Made by a program: the position numbers and the translations under genes | Notes under the pieces: generated by a model | Databases searched by the model: none | Seen by the model: the letters and a program-made list of their open reading frames with translations, nothing else | What the model was told of the DNA's origin: nothing | DNA from: Halomonas sp. ALS9 | GTDB lineage: Bacteria > Pseudomonadota > Gammaproteobacteria > Pseudomonadales > Halomonadaceae | Direction: 5' to 3' | NCBI RefSeq assembly: GCF_001651035.1 | Contig: NZ_LXRG01000065.1 | Coordinates: 1 to 64,000 of the forward strand | Length of the DNA stretch: 64,000 nucleotides | Shown: one piece after another, positions 53,114 through 61,319 of the stretch | Numbering within the stretch: the stretch's first letter is position 1 | Layout: each line of letters starts with the position of its first letter

Positions 53114-54100
53114 ATGGAGGGCTACGACCTTATTGGGGATGTTCACGGCTGCGGCGCCACGCTGGCCTCACTGCTGGAAAAGCTGGGTTACCATCAGCGC
53201 AACGGCGTGTATCGCCACCCCCGTCGCAAAGTGATATTTCTGGGCGATCTGATTGATCGCGGCCCAAGGATTCGCCTGGCGGTCACCATTGCCCGACGAA
53301 TGGTCGAGCAAGGCGAGGCGTATATTGTCATGGGCAATCACGAATATAACGCCCTGGCTTATACCCACCCTGGTCCCGCTGGGAGCCACAAACGCTGGTT
53401 GCGCGAGCATACGCCGCGGCATAATCGTATTATTCAAGACACCCTAGAGCAGTATCGCGACTATACCAACGAGTGGGAAGACACTTTGGCGTGGTTTAAA
53501 ACCATCCCACTGTGTTTGGAAATAGATGGTATCCGCGTGGTGCATGCCTGTTGGGATGAGGCGCTGATTGAGGAGCTTAAACAGCGCCGCCCAGACGGCT
53601 GCATGGATACACAGTTTCTGATTGAGTCCACCGACCCCACCACCCAGGCGTTTCGAATCTTGGATCGTCTAACCCGGGGGGCGCATGTCTCGCTGCCTGC
53701 GGGTATTGCGATACACTCTGGTGATGGCTTTACGCGGAAAAGCTTTCGTGCCCATTTTTGGGCCCAGGCTCCTCAGCAGTGGGGTGATGTGGTCTTCCAG
53801 CCGGATAACCTGCCCGGTGATCTTGAGACTCGTGAATTGACCCATAAAGAGCGCCAGAAGCTTAGCTATTACGGGCCAGAACAGCCGCCGCTGTTTATCG
53901 GCCACTACTGGTGTGAAGGCATACCGGCACTGCCGACGAATAATATCGCCTGTCTGGATTATAGTGCCGTCAAATATGGGCGTTTAGTGGCTTATCGCTG
54001 GAGTGGTGAGACGGTCTTAAATGCGGATCATTTTGTCTGGATTAAGGTGCCAAAAGAAGAGCGGGCGTTGCCCAAACCCTGGGAAATCGACTTTGATTAA
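53114..54100 (+). CDS. Metallophosphoesterase (diadenosine tetraphosphatase/PrpE-like)
   Basis: A 328-residue calcineurin-like phosphoesterase with DLIGDVHGC (D-x-H), VIFLGDLIDRGP (GDxxDRG) and YIVMGNHEYNAL (GNHE); a later HACWD supplies a further metal ligand. The family covers diadenosine polyphosphate hydrolases and protein phosphatases. ATG 53114 is 2 nt after the nadK TGA (53109-53111), so the genes are translationally linked. The C-terminal part (FIGHYWCEGIP) contains another conserved His. Confidence 0.88.
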   Translation: MEGYDLIGDVHGCGATLASLLEKLGYHQRNGVYRHPRRKVIFLGDLIDRGPRIRLAVTIARRMVEQGEAYIVMGNHEYNALAYTHPGPAGSHKRWLREHTPRHNRIIQDTLEQYRDYTNEWEDTLAWFKTIPLCLEIDGIRVVHACWDEALIEELKQRRPDGCMDTQFLIESTDPTTQAFRILDRLTRGAHVSLPAGIAIHSGDGFTRKSFRAHFWAQAPQQWGDVVFQPDNLPGDLETRELTHKERQKLSYYGPEQPPLFIGHYWCEGIPALPTNNIACLDYSAVKYGRLVAYRWSGETVLNADHFVWIKVPKEERALPKPWEIDFD

Positions 54101-54164
54101 CCTTTGTTGATTAACAAACGCTTCATTTTGTTACATAAAATTACATATTTTTTTCAAAATGGCT

Positions 54165-54191
54165 GAACTAACCCTGCCGTCGGCTATCAGA
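54165..54191 (+). promoter_or_regulatory. Sigma-E/AlgU-like promoter for putative sRNA 2
   Basis: GAACTA at 54165-54170 and TCAGA at 54187-54191, 16 nt apart, resemble the AlgU/RpoE consensus with one mismatch in each half. An AT tract precedes the -35. The downstream transcript ends in a strong terminator with no gene between. Confidence 0.45.
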
Positions 54192-54197
54192 GTAAGT

Positions 54198-54256
54198 GTT
54201 CCCTTGAATGATCCCTTGCTTTTATTCTCCGGCGGTCCCCACCGCCGGTTTTTTTT
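54198..54256 (+). ncRNA. Putative sigma-E-dependent small RNA 2
   Basis: A predicted ~59-nt RNA in the gap between the phosphatase and rhomboid genes. TGATCCCTTGCTT (54209-54221) is identical over 13 nt to the sequence before the terminator at 49864, and a second CCCTTG occurs just upstream (54201-54206). The 5' end is inferred from the promoter; the 3' end is the T-run. Confidence 0.5.
54229..54256 (+). terminator. Strong + strand terminator ending putative sRNA 2
   Basis: CCGGCGGT (54229-54236), CCCC loop, ACCGCCGG (54241-54248) and T8 (54249-54256). It lies 128 bp after the phosphatase stop, and could also terminate that upstream operon. Confidence 0.9.
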
Positions 54257-54355
54257 CGCCTGTATGTTGGCAGCCGTGCGGCAAATTCAGTCGTTATGTT
54301 CAATAGCTACTCGCTGCGGTCAACATGCCGTCAGCGCCTTGATTAGAGGGATGTT

Positions 54356-55210
54356 ATGCATCCAGTGATGCTTCTGCCCGATCACGCGGATACGAGTGAA
54401 CTTCGCCAGGCGCTTTGGCGTTACCGTATTGGTCATCGCATTACCGGTGAGTACTCTGGCCGCAGAGTGCTTTGGATCGCCGACCCTCGCCAATACAATG
54501 AGCTCCGCGCCTTGGTAGAAAATTGGTTGCGTGGGGAACCATTAGTGCTTCAACAGCCTGCTAAGCGGTCATATAACATCGCCACTCTGGTGGTATTGCT
54601 TTGCCAAGTGCCGGTGACGGGGCTGATAGTAGCGATTAGCCTAGTGGTTTTTGCACTAATAGGTCTTTTTGGCGACCAGTTGATTGTCTCTTTAACCATT
54701 GTGCCGATAGGTATTTCTGGTGGCGAACTGGTATTCGGTAATCTGTCGCAAACGCTCTCCTCAGGCCAAGTATGGCGCTTGCTATCGCCTGCTTTTCTGC
54801 ACTTTGGCTGGATGCACTTAATATTCAACCTAATGTGGGTGTGGTATTTCGGGCGCCAGATTGAAGCGCTACAGGGCAGTCGCACCATGCTACTGCTGCT
54901 TATCGTAGCGGGCATTGGCGCGAATGTGGCGCAGTACGCGACCGGCACCGTGCTATTTGGCGGCATGTCAGGGGTGGTTTATGCCTTACTGGCCCACGTT
55001 TGGTTGATGTCACGCCGGGTTCCTCAAAGTGGCTTCTTTGTACCGCAAATGCTGGTGGTGTTTATGCTCGGTTGGATGGTGTTCACTATGACCGATATGG
55101 CGGGCAGCGTCGGCTTTGGCAATGTCGCTAATGAAGCACATTTGGGCGGTCTACTCGTGGGGTTGGTCACAGGCTGGTATTATTCATCCCGCCGTTTGAA
55201 AAACCGCTAA
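54356..55210 (+). CDS. Rhomboid-family intramembrane serine protease (GlpG-like)
   Basis: Six C-terminal membrane helices follow a 75-residue cytoplasmic domain. The catalytic Ser lies in LFGGMSGVVYALLAHVW (GxSG) and the His in NEAHLGGLLVGLVTGW; HFGWMHLIFNLMWVWYFGRQIE carries the conserved HxxxN. Rhomboids cleave single-pass membrane proteins in the bilayer. E. coli GlpG is the closest known type, at 276 residues. ATG 54356 begins near the end of a 115-bp gap after the sRNA terminator. Confidence 0.9.
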   Translation: MHPVMLLPDHADTSELRQALWRYRIGHRITGEYSGRRVLWIADPRQYNELRALVENWLRGEPLVLQQPAKRSYNIATLVVLLCQVPVTGLIVAISLVVFALIGLFGDQLIVSLTIVPIGISGGELVFGNLSQTLSSGQVWRLLSPAFLHFGWMHLIFNLMWVWYFGRQIEALQGSRTMLLLLIVAGIGANVAQYATGTVLFGGMSGVVYALLAHVWLMSRRVPQSGFFVPQMLVVFMLGWMVFTMTDMAGSVGFGNVANEAHLGGLLVGLVTGWYYSSRRLKNR

Positions 55211-55220
55211 GAGGCCTGCA

Positions 55221-55505
55221 ATGAGCGAAATGACGTTCGAAAAAATGATCAACCAGATGACCCCTGCTATTTACGAAAGCCTTAAACAGGCAGTATCGCT
55301 GCGCAAGTGGCCCGACGGACGCCGCTTAACGCCGGAACAGACCGAACTCTGCCTGGAAGCAGTCATGCGTTTCGAAGCAGAGAACAACGTGCCGGAAGAG
55401 AACCGCGTAGGCTACCTAGAGCAGCGTACCTGCGGAGCGGCGGCCAGCGGCGCTGGCGTAACGCCTGAAATGGCGGGCTTGGCACGGGATGCCACGCGTG
55501 ATTGA
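55221..55505 (+). CDS. yeaC: YeaC-family (DUF1315) protein
   Basis: A 94-residue protein matching the YeaC/DUF1315 family: MTFEKMINQMTPAIYESLKQAVSLRKWPDGRRLTPEQTELCLEAVM, then FEAENNVPEENRVGYLE. Function unknown. It begins 10 bp after the rhomboid gene and overlaps the DUF2797 gene by 17 bp, so this looks like one transcription unit. Confidence 0.92.
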   Translation: MSEMTFEKMINQMTPAIYESLKQAVSLRKWPDGRRLTPEQTELCLEAVMRFEAENNVPEENRVGYLEQRTCGAAASGAGVTPEMAGLARDATRD

Positions 55506-56349
55506 AGCGGCAGTACCGGGCTTTTCAGTACGGGGCTGTTTAAGCAAAATGGCGGCAGCGCTACCCAGCCGCCAAGACGAACAGGTCGATTACCACTTGC
55601 GCGCGGGCGAGCACCGGGTTGCGCTAAACGAGCGCATTGGTGAGCCGCTTAGCTTGCGTTGGACAGGTGCCATAGCCTGTACCCACTGTGGGCGGGCGAC
55701 CAAGAAGAGCTTTGCCCAGGGCCACTGTTACCCTTGCTTCAAGCGGTTAGCCCAGTGCGATACCTGCATCATGAAGCCGGAAACCTGCCACTTTTTTCAA
55801 GGTACCTGCCGTGAGCCGGAGTGGGGCGAGCGGCACTGCTTCCAACCCCACATCGTCTATTTGGCCAACTCCTCTGGGCTCAAGGTCGGCATTACCCGCA
55901 AAACCCAAATGCCTACCCGCTGGCTGGATCAAGGCGCGATTCAGGCGCTGCCGATTCTTGAAGTGGATACGCGTCAGCAGTCCGGCTTTGTCGAAATGCT
56001 GTTTAAAGAGCAGGTGGCCGACCGCACTAACTGGCGGGCCATGCTCAAAGGCGACGTCGAGATCATGGATTTAAACGCCGAGCGTGACCGTTTGCTGACT
56101 TTGCTAGCCGATGGATTGAACCAACTGCGCGAGACTCATGGCGCGGATGCTATCCGTTTGTTGGAACAGCCAGCGCAACACTTTCACTACCCCGTCAGCG
56201 TTTTCCCCAAAAAAGTGGTATCGCATAATTTTGATAAACAGCCGCTGGTGGAAGGCGTGCTGCAAGGCATAAAAGGGCAGTATTTGATCCTTGATAGCGG
56301 CGTGATTAATCTCCGCAAATTCACGGGTTACGAGATACAAGTGAGTTAA
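55489..56349 (+). CDS. DUF2797-domain protein
   Basis: The 286-residue protein has cysteine-rich zinc-binding segments (ACTHCGRATKKSFAQGHCYPCFKRLAQCDTCIMKPETCHF) and a segment ANSSGLKVGITRKTQMPTRWLDQGA typical of DUF2797, a family with a GIY-YIG-like motif context (ITRK). Nuclease activity has not been shown to my knowledge. Start ATG 55489 or GTG 55499 both lie inside yeaC. It is the last gene of the yeaC unit. Confidence 0.85.
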   Translation: MPRVIEAAVPGFSVRGCLSKMAAALPSRQDEQVDYHLRAGEHRVALNERIGEPLSLRWTGAIACTHCGRATKKSFAQGHCYPCFKRLAQCDTCIMKPETCHFFQGTCREPEWGERHCFQPHIVYLANSSGLKVGITRKTQMPTRWLDQGAIQALPILEVDTRQQSGFVEMLFKEQVADRTNWRAMLKGDVEIMDLNAERDRLLTLLADGLNQLRETHGADAIRLLEQPAQHFHYPVSVFPKKVVSHNFDKQPLVEGVLQGIKGQYLILDSGVINLRKFTGYEIQVS

Positions 56350-56428
56350 GCGGCTAGCCAGATGAGGGTGTTTTGACTAAGGTTAAGGAGTGATTTGATC
56401 CCGCCTTATGCAACGCAAGGAAGCTCCG

Positions 56429-56854
56429 ATGCCCTGGCTTAAACTGCTTCACATTGCCGCGCTAGTGATCTGGTGCGGCTCGCTGCTTTATCTGCCCGCC
56501 TTACTCAGCCAGACGCTGCAACTGCGCAAAGACTCTGGTTTTGCCCAGGGCACGCCGCCTATGCCGCGGTTCTTCTATAACTCTATTGCTACTCCAGCTG
56601 CCCTGGTGGCGATTGCCTCAGGCACGCTGCTGTTTCTTGTTCATGGTCTGCTGGGTGGCTGGCTGATCTTAAAGCTGGGTGCCGTGGTGGCCATGGTGGC
56701 TGCGCACGGCTGTTTTGGCTGGTTAATACTGCGTCTTGAGATGGGCCACTACCGCTGGGTTAAGCCCGCCAACTGGGCCGCGCTGTGTTTAGCCCTGGCA
56801 GGCATTCTAAGCGTGCTGGGGTTTGTGTTAGCAAAACCGCTGGATTGGAGCTAA
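56429..56854 (+). CDS. CopD-family membrane protein
   Basis: A 141-residue protein with four membrane helices (LLHIAALVIWCGSLLYLPALL, SIATPAALVAIASGTLLFLV, LILKLGAVVAMVAAHGCFGWLILRLEMGHYRWV and WAALCLALAGILSVLGFVLA). It matches the CopD family, which also covers HemJ-like protoporphyrinogen oxidases; the conserved H and R residues typical of HemJ are partly present. ATG 56429 follows AAGGA 8 nt upstream; the ATG at 56408 lacks a site. It is convergent with the DUF2231 gene. Confidence 0.82.
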   Translation: MPWLKLLHIAALVIWCGSLLYLPALLSQTLQLRKDSGFAQGTPPMPRFFYNSIATPAALVAIASGTLLFLVHGLLGGWLILKLGAVVAMVAAHGCFGWLILRLEMGHYRWVKPANWAALCLALAGILSVLGFVLAKPLDWS

Positions 56855-56879
56855 CACGATGACATCTAACGTATTGTCG

Positions 56880-57341
56880 TTAATCCTCCACCTCGACACC
56901 CACCGCGTGTTCATACACCAGTTGGCCACCCAGCCAGCCCGCCAGGGCGATCAACGCGGCGGTGACCAGCGAGACGGCCAGCCCCCAGGGCAGAATCGCA
57001 CTCGGGTCATTAAAACGCAGCAGCCAGTTCAGCGACGCCAACGAGAGCATCACCACCGCGACGATGGCATGGCTCCAGCCGGTAATCAGGCGACGAATGC
57101 GCGGTACAGTGACCAGATCGATAATGCCTGCCGTACTGGCAATCCAGCCGCCAAATGCGCCGATGCCTGCCAGCCACAGGCCAGCGCGCAACCAGAAGGG
57201 ATCGCCACTCAGCAGGTAACCGATATCGCTTGCCACCAGCGCCATCAGGGCTGCGACGGGAAAGTGAATCATCACGGGATGAAGCGGGTGGCCGGCGAGA
57301 GAGGCGCGGCTTTTAATCGAGCGCTGACGAGGTTTTGCCAT
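56880..57341 (-). CDS. DUF2231-family membrane protein
   Basis: A 153-residue four-helix membrane protein: LAGHPLHPVMIHFPVAALMALVASDIGYLL (typical DUF2231 opening with HPLHP and HFP), then GWIASTAGIIDLVTVPRI. Members may bind heme or act beside oxidases. ATG 57341 follows CAGGAAG 6 nt upstream; the longer start at 57395 is rejected as it would overlap coxB. Its start is 48 bp from the coxB ATT. Confidence 0.85.
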   Translation of the reverse strand: MAKPRQRSIKSRASLAGHPLHPVMIHFPVAALMALVASDIGYLLSGDPFWLRAGLWLAGIGAFGGWIASTAGIIDLVTVPRIRRLITGWSHAIVAVVMLSLASLNWLLRFNDPSAILPWGLAVSLVTAALIALAGWLGGQLVYEHAVGVEVED

Positions 57342-57389
57342 GGTCACTTCCTGTGGGCAGAAACAGCAATTCAAAGGGTAAGGCACACT

Positions 57390-58421
57390 ATTCAACGCTT
57401 AACCCTACAGCGGGTCAACTCGCTTGGCATAACGCTGGCGCTCCTGGCTGGACTGTTGCTAACCGGTTGCGCAGGGGATAAGTCTATTCTAGACCCGGCT
57501 GGCCAGGCCGCGCGAGACGTGGTGATGATCTGGTGGGTGATGCTGGGGTTTGGCACCGTGGTTCTAGTGCTGGTTACGGCTTTTTGGCTGTATACCTTCA
57601 AGCGCAAAGAGGTGGTACGAACGCCTGCGGATGAGCGCAAAATAGCGCGCCGTTGGATTATAGGTGGCGGCATTGTGCTACCAGTGGCGAGCATTACCGC
57701 GCTACTGGCCTTCGGGGTGCCCACTGGACAGCGTTTATTGCCGCTGCCGTTAGCAGATCCACCGGAAGTCATCGAAGTTATCGGCCATCAGTGGTGGTGG
57801 GAAGTGCGCTACCCGGGGGCGGAAGGGGGTGAGGTGGTGACCTCTAATCAGCTCATTATGCCGGCGGGAGAGCCGGTCGATTTTCATGTTACTGGTGCTG
57901 ATGTCATTCACGCCTTCTGGGTGCCGCGTCTGGGGGGAAAGATCGATATGGTTCCTGGGCGCGTTAATAAAATCCGCTTGGAAGCGGATGAACCGACGGT
58001 ATTTGGCGCCCAGTGCGCAGAGTTCTGCGGTGCCCAGCATGCCCAAATGCAGCTCTATGTAGAAGCCGTCGAGCGCGACGAGTACGAGGCTTGGCTGGCC
58101 GCGCGCCAGACGGATCAACTGGCGGCGCTAGCGGTAAACGACCAACAGCATGACTCGGCCAGGGAGGCCTTTATGACCCATTGCGCGAGCTGCCACCGGG
58201 TAGCAGGACTCTCCTCTGGTAGGGAGGGGCCGGATCTTTCTGATCTTGGCAGCCGCACCAGCCTCGGGGCGGGCATTATGGCTATGGAGAAAGGAGCGAT
58301 AACCCGCTGGCTTCAGCACCATCAAGACTTAAAGCCGGGCAATAAAATGCCGCCCCACGATGATATTGAGACGGCCACCTTGGAGAGCCTGGGTGCTTGG
58401 CTGGAGACGCTCACCCCATGA
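57390..58421 (+). CDS. coxB: Cytochrome c oxidase subunit II with fused cytochrome c domain (caa3-type)
   Basis: Two membrane helices follow a lipoprotein signal (LGITLALLAGLLLTGC), then the CuA domain: EVIGHQWWWEVRYPG, IHAFWVPRLGGKIDMVPGRVN and CAEFCGAQHAQM with the C-x3-C-x3-H-x2-M ligands. A C-terminal cytochrome c has CASCH. No ATG, GTG or TTG occurs in frame between the DUF2231 start region and the lipobox; ATT at 57390, 6 nt after GTAAGG, gives an ideal signal peptide (343 residues) and is proposed as start. The longer in-frame reading from 56859 runs antisense through DUF2231 and is rejected. Confidence 0.88.
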   Translation: MQRLTLQRVNSLGITLALLAGLLLTGCAGDKSILDPAGQAARDVVMIWWVMLGFGTVVLVLVTAFWLYTFKRKEVVRTPADERKIARRWIIGGGIVLPVASITALLAFGVPTGQRLLPLPLADPPEVIEVIGHQWWWEVRYPGAEGGEVVTSNQLIMPAGEPVDFHVTGADVIHAFWVPRLGGKIDMVPGRVNKIRLEADEPTVFGAQCAEFCGAQHAQMQLYVEAVERDEYEAWLAARQTDQLAALAVNDQQHDSAREAFMTHCASCHRVAGLSSGREGPDLSDLGSRTSLGAGIMAMEKGAITRWLQHHQDLKPGNKMPPHDDIETATLESLGAWLETLTP

Positions 58422-60958
58422 CCACTATCAACCGTGAAGCGACCCCCGAAGGCGATAACATCAAAGGCCCCCATCAACTGCACAGCGACTTGCACGAGAT
58501 CTGGGGCAACCCACGTGGCTTGCAAGCCCTCACCATTGTTAACCACACCACGCTCGGCCTACGTTTTATGGTTACCGGGATGGTGTTCTTTTTGATTGGT
58601 GGCCTGCTGGCCATGCTGGTGCGCACCCAGCTGGCGCTCCCCGATCAAGACTTTATGTCGCCGGATATCTATAACCAAGTCACCACCATGCACGGCACGG
58701 TGATGATGTTCCTGTTCGCCATCCCCATGCTGGAAGGGCTGGCGATTTATATGATCCCCAAAATGATCGGTGCCCGGGATCTGGTCTGCCCTCGGCTGAC
58801 ATCGCTGGGGTACTGGTGCTATCTGTTTGGCGGCATCATCCTGTCGTTTAGTTTGGTGTTAGAGATGGCGCCGGACAGCGGCTGGTTTATGTATACCCCG
58901 CTTAGCAGCAGCGAGTATTCACCGGGGTTGGGCTCCGATTTTTGGCTGCTAGGCATTACCTTTGTTGAGATCTCCGCGCTGTCTGCCGGGGTCGAGCTGG
59001 TGGTCTCGATTCTGCGTACCCGCACCCAGGGCATGGCGCTGCACAAAATGCCGCTGTTTGCCTGGTATATCCTCGCCATGGCGCTGATGATCGTGGTCGG
59101 CTTCCCGCCACTGATTCTGGGCAGCATTCTGCTGGAACTTGAGCGTGCGGTGGGAATGCCTTTTTTTGAAGTGGCGGGTGGCGGTGACCCGATTCTTTGG
59201 CAGCACCTGTTCTGGTTGTTTGGCCATCCCGAGGTGTACATCATCTTTCTGCCCGCAGCGGGCATAGTCTCCACGCTGATACCGGTGTTCGCTGGCCGTC
59301 CGATTGTTGGCTATGGCTGGGTGGTGTTTGCCATTGCCGTGACAGGCTTTATCAGTTTTGGTCTCTGGGTTCACCACATGTTTACCGTGGGCATCCCCCA
59401 GTTGGCTCAGGCGTTCTTCTCCGCCGCCAGTATGTTGGTGGCGGTGCCCACAGCGATTCAGGTGTTTGTGTGGCTGGCCACGCTATGGCTGGGTAAGCCC
59501 AAGATGAAGCTGCCGATGCTATGGATCATGGGCTTCCTGATTATCTTTGTGTGTGGCGGCCTAACCGGGGTAATGCTGGCGCTAGTGCCGTTTAACTGGC
59601 AGGTGCACGATACCCACTTTGTCGTAGCGCATATGCACTATGTGTTGGTGGGCGGAATGTTTTTCCCGCTAATTGCCGGGCTCTACTACTGGCTGCCGCT
59701 GTTTTCCGGGCGGATGCCGTCTGAAACGCTGGGTAAATGGGGTTTTTGGCTGACCTTCCTGGGCTTTAACGGCACCTTCCTGATCATGCACTGGACGGGG
59801 CTGCTGGGCATGCCGCGGCGGGTTTACTCCTATGAGACGGGCATGGGTTGGGATATTTTCAACCTGCTCTCGTCCATGAGTAGCTTTATCATGTCTGCGG
59901 GTATTGCCATGGTGCTGCTCGATTTTGCACTGCACTTCCGTTTCGGCAAACCTGCCAAGCATAACCCCTGGAATGCGGACACCCTTGAGTGGGCTAACAA
60001 CATGCCGCCCAGCGCCTATAACTTTGTCAGCCTACCCAGCGTCGAGACGCGGCATCCGCTCTGGGATAATCCCGACCTGCCCCGCACCATGGCAGAAGGT
60101 CAGCATAGCCTGGCAGTGGCGACTCACGGCCGCCGGGAAATGTGGGGCACCGACCCGATAACGGGCAAAGTGCGCGAGATCATTCACCTGCCGGGTAACT
60201 CATGGTGGCCACTGTTTGCTGCCATGGCGCTGGCAGTCGTCTGTATTAGCCTACTAACGCGTCTTTATCCGTTGGCGGGCATTGCGGTGATTATTGCGGG
60301 GCTATTTCTGTTGCGCTGGTCTTGGGAGAACGGCGCGCATCCAAAAGCTGCCCCGGATGCCGAGGTAGCACCCGGCGATCCGCCGCTGCACTCGCGTACC
60401 ATGGATGGGCCCGGCCTATGGGCCATGTCAATCACGCTGCTCGCCAATGGCTCGTTCTTCCTCTCGTATCTATTTGGTTGGTTTTACCTGTGGACGGTGT
60501 CCCCCGAGTGGCGGATGCCCGAGACTTCACCGCTCTCCTTGGTGGGGCTGATTCTTGCCGGGGTGGCGCTAGCCGCTGGCGCGGCAATTCTCGAAAAACT
60601 GGTGGGCGGTTTGCGCCAGGGTAAGGATACTGGCTTGGCAATCGGCATGTATTGCATCAGTGCCCTAGGCTTTGTGCAGGTAGCGATAACGCTATGGGTG
60701 CTGTTGAGTGCAGACCTGGCGGTTACCGAGACCTCCCATGATGCAATCATTATGGTCGGGCTGGCCTATGCTCTGCTACACGGCGGTTTAGGCGCCGTGC
60801 TTGTTCTGCTCCAGGGCCTGCGGGTGGGCTATGGCTATGTGGGTGCCCATGCGCCTTTCGAGCCCGCCGTGGTTGCCCAGTGGTGGCGCTATAACCTGGT
60901 GACCTTCTGGATACTCGTGGGCGCGCTTGCCGTGTTGCCTCGTGTAATAGGGAGCTAA
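58418..60958 (+). CDS. coxAC: Fused cytochrome c oxidase subunits I and III (coxA-coxC)
   Basis: The 846-residue protein combines subunit I (residues about 1-560) and a subunit III-like domain after residue 670. Subunit I shows TTMHGTVMMFLFAIPMLEGLAIYMIPKM, LFWLFGHPEVYIIFLPAAGIVS (active-site Glu and Tyr), LWVHHMFTVG and the heme ligand region VHDTHFVVAHMHYVLVGG. Subunit III helices end in YAHAPFEP-like GYVGAHAPFEP and LVTFWILVGALAV. The ATG overlaps the coxB stop (ATGA). Heme-copper chemistry reduces oxygen to water and pumps protons. Confidence 0.92.
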   Translation: MTTINREATPEGDNIKGPHQLHSDLHEIWGNPRGLQALTIVNHTTLGLRFMVTGMVFFLIGGLLAMLVRTQLALPDQDFMSPDIYNQVTTMHGTVMMFLFAIPMLEGLAIYMIPKMIGARDLVCPRLTSLGYWCYLFGGIILSFSLVLEMAPDSGWFMYTPLSSSEYSPGLGSDFWLLGITFVEISALSAGVELVVSILRTRTQGMALHKMPLFAWYILAMALMIVVGFPPLILGSILLELERAVGMPFFEVAGGGDPILWQHLFWLFGHPEVYIIFLPAAGIVSTLIPVFAGRPIVGYGWVVFAIAVTGFISFGLWVHHMFTVGIPQLAQAFFSAASMLVAVPTAIQVFVWLATLWLGKPKMKLPMLWIMGFLIIFVCGGLTGVMLALVPFNWQVHDTHFVVAHMHYVLVGGMFFPLIAGLYYWLPLFSGRMPSETLGKWGFWLTFLGFNGTFLIMHWTGLLGMPRRVYSYETGMGWDIFNLLSSMSSFIMSAGIAMVLLDFALHFRFGKPAKHNPWNADTLEWANNMPPSAYNFVSLPSVETRHPLWDNPDLPRTMAEGQHSLAVATHGRREMWGTDPITGKVREIIHLPGNSWWPLFAAMALAVVCISLLTRLYPLAGIAVIIAGLFLLRWSWENGAHPKAAPDAEVAPGDPPLHSRTMDGPGLWAMSITLLANGSFFLSYLFGWFYLWTVSPEWRMPETSPLSLVGLILAGVALAAGAAILEKLVGGLRQGKDTGLAIGMYCISALGFVQVAITLWVLLSADLAVTETSHDAIIMVGLAYALLHGGLGAVLVLLQGLRVGYGYVGAHAPFEPAVVAQWWRYNLVTFWILVGALAVLPRVIGS

Positions 60959-60962
60959 GCTA

Positions 60963-61319
60963 ATGTCCATCACGATGCAGCGTTTACATCTTACCCATCC
61001 GTTACATTTTGTCATTGGCTTAACGCTATGGTGTATCTGGTTCGTCGCCGTTTACGGCGGGCATGCGGTCGCGTGCGCAGTCGCGCCGCCTGCTCCCGAG
61101 CAAGGGGTTTTTAATTTAGTGAATGCCATGCTGCTTGTGGTCAGTATCGCGGCGATTGCGTTACTGGCAGCGTTAACGGTGGGCTGTTGCCGCATGGCCA
61201 AACGCCATGAAGGGCGGCTGCGCTTTAATGCTTCGGTGTCCGCCGGGCTGTATCTTTTCTCTACCTTGGGCGTTGTGTTTGCGGCAATGCCGATTATGGG
61301 CATTCCGCCTTGCCTGTAA
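60963..61319 (+). CDS. Hypothetical oxidase-cluster membrane protein
   Basis: The 118-residue protein has three membrane helices: HFVIGLTLWCIWFVAVYGGHAVACAV, LVNAMLLVVSIAAIALLAALTVGCC and LYLFSTLGVVFAAMPIMGIP. Proteins like it are regularly found between caa3 subunits and assembly genes in Pseudomonas and Halomonas. Role unknown, possibly subunit IV or an assembly factor. It begins 5 bp after coxAC and overlaps the ATPase gene by 10 bp. Confidence 0.78.
   Translation: MSITMQRLHLTHPLHFVIGLTLWCIWFVAVYGGHAVACAVAPPAPEQGVFNLVNAMLLVVSIAAIALLAALTVGCCRMAKRHEGRLRFNASVSAGLYLFSTLGVVFAAMPIMGIPPCL

Noticed and set aside
54159..54368. 69-codon + strand ORF over putative sRNA 2
   Set aside because: It runs through a canonical terminator and an 8-T run, has no ribosome site and no recognisable protein features.
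56859..57389. Long N-terminal extension of coxB
   Set aside because: It reads antisense through the DUF2231 gene, is rich in Q/R/H/N and lacks a signal peptide; the proper signal begins after 57390.
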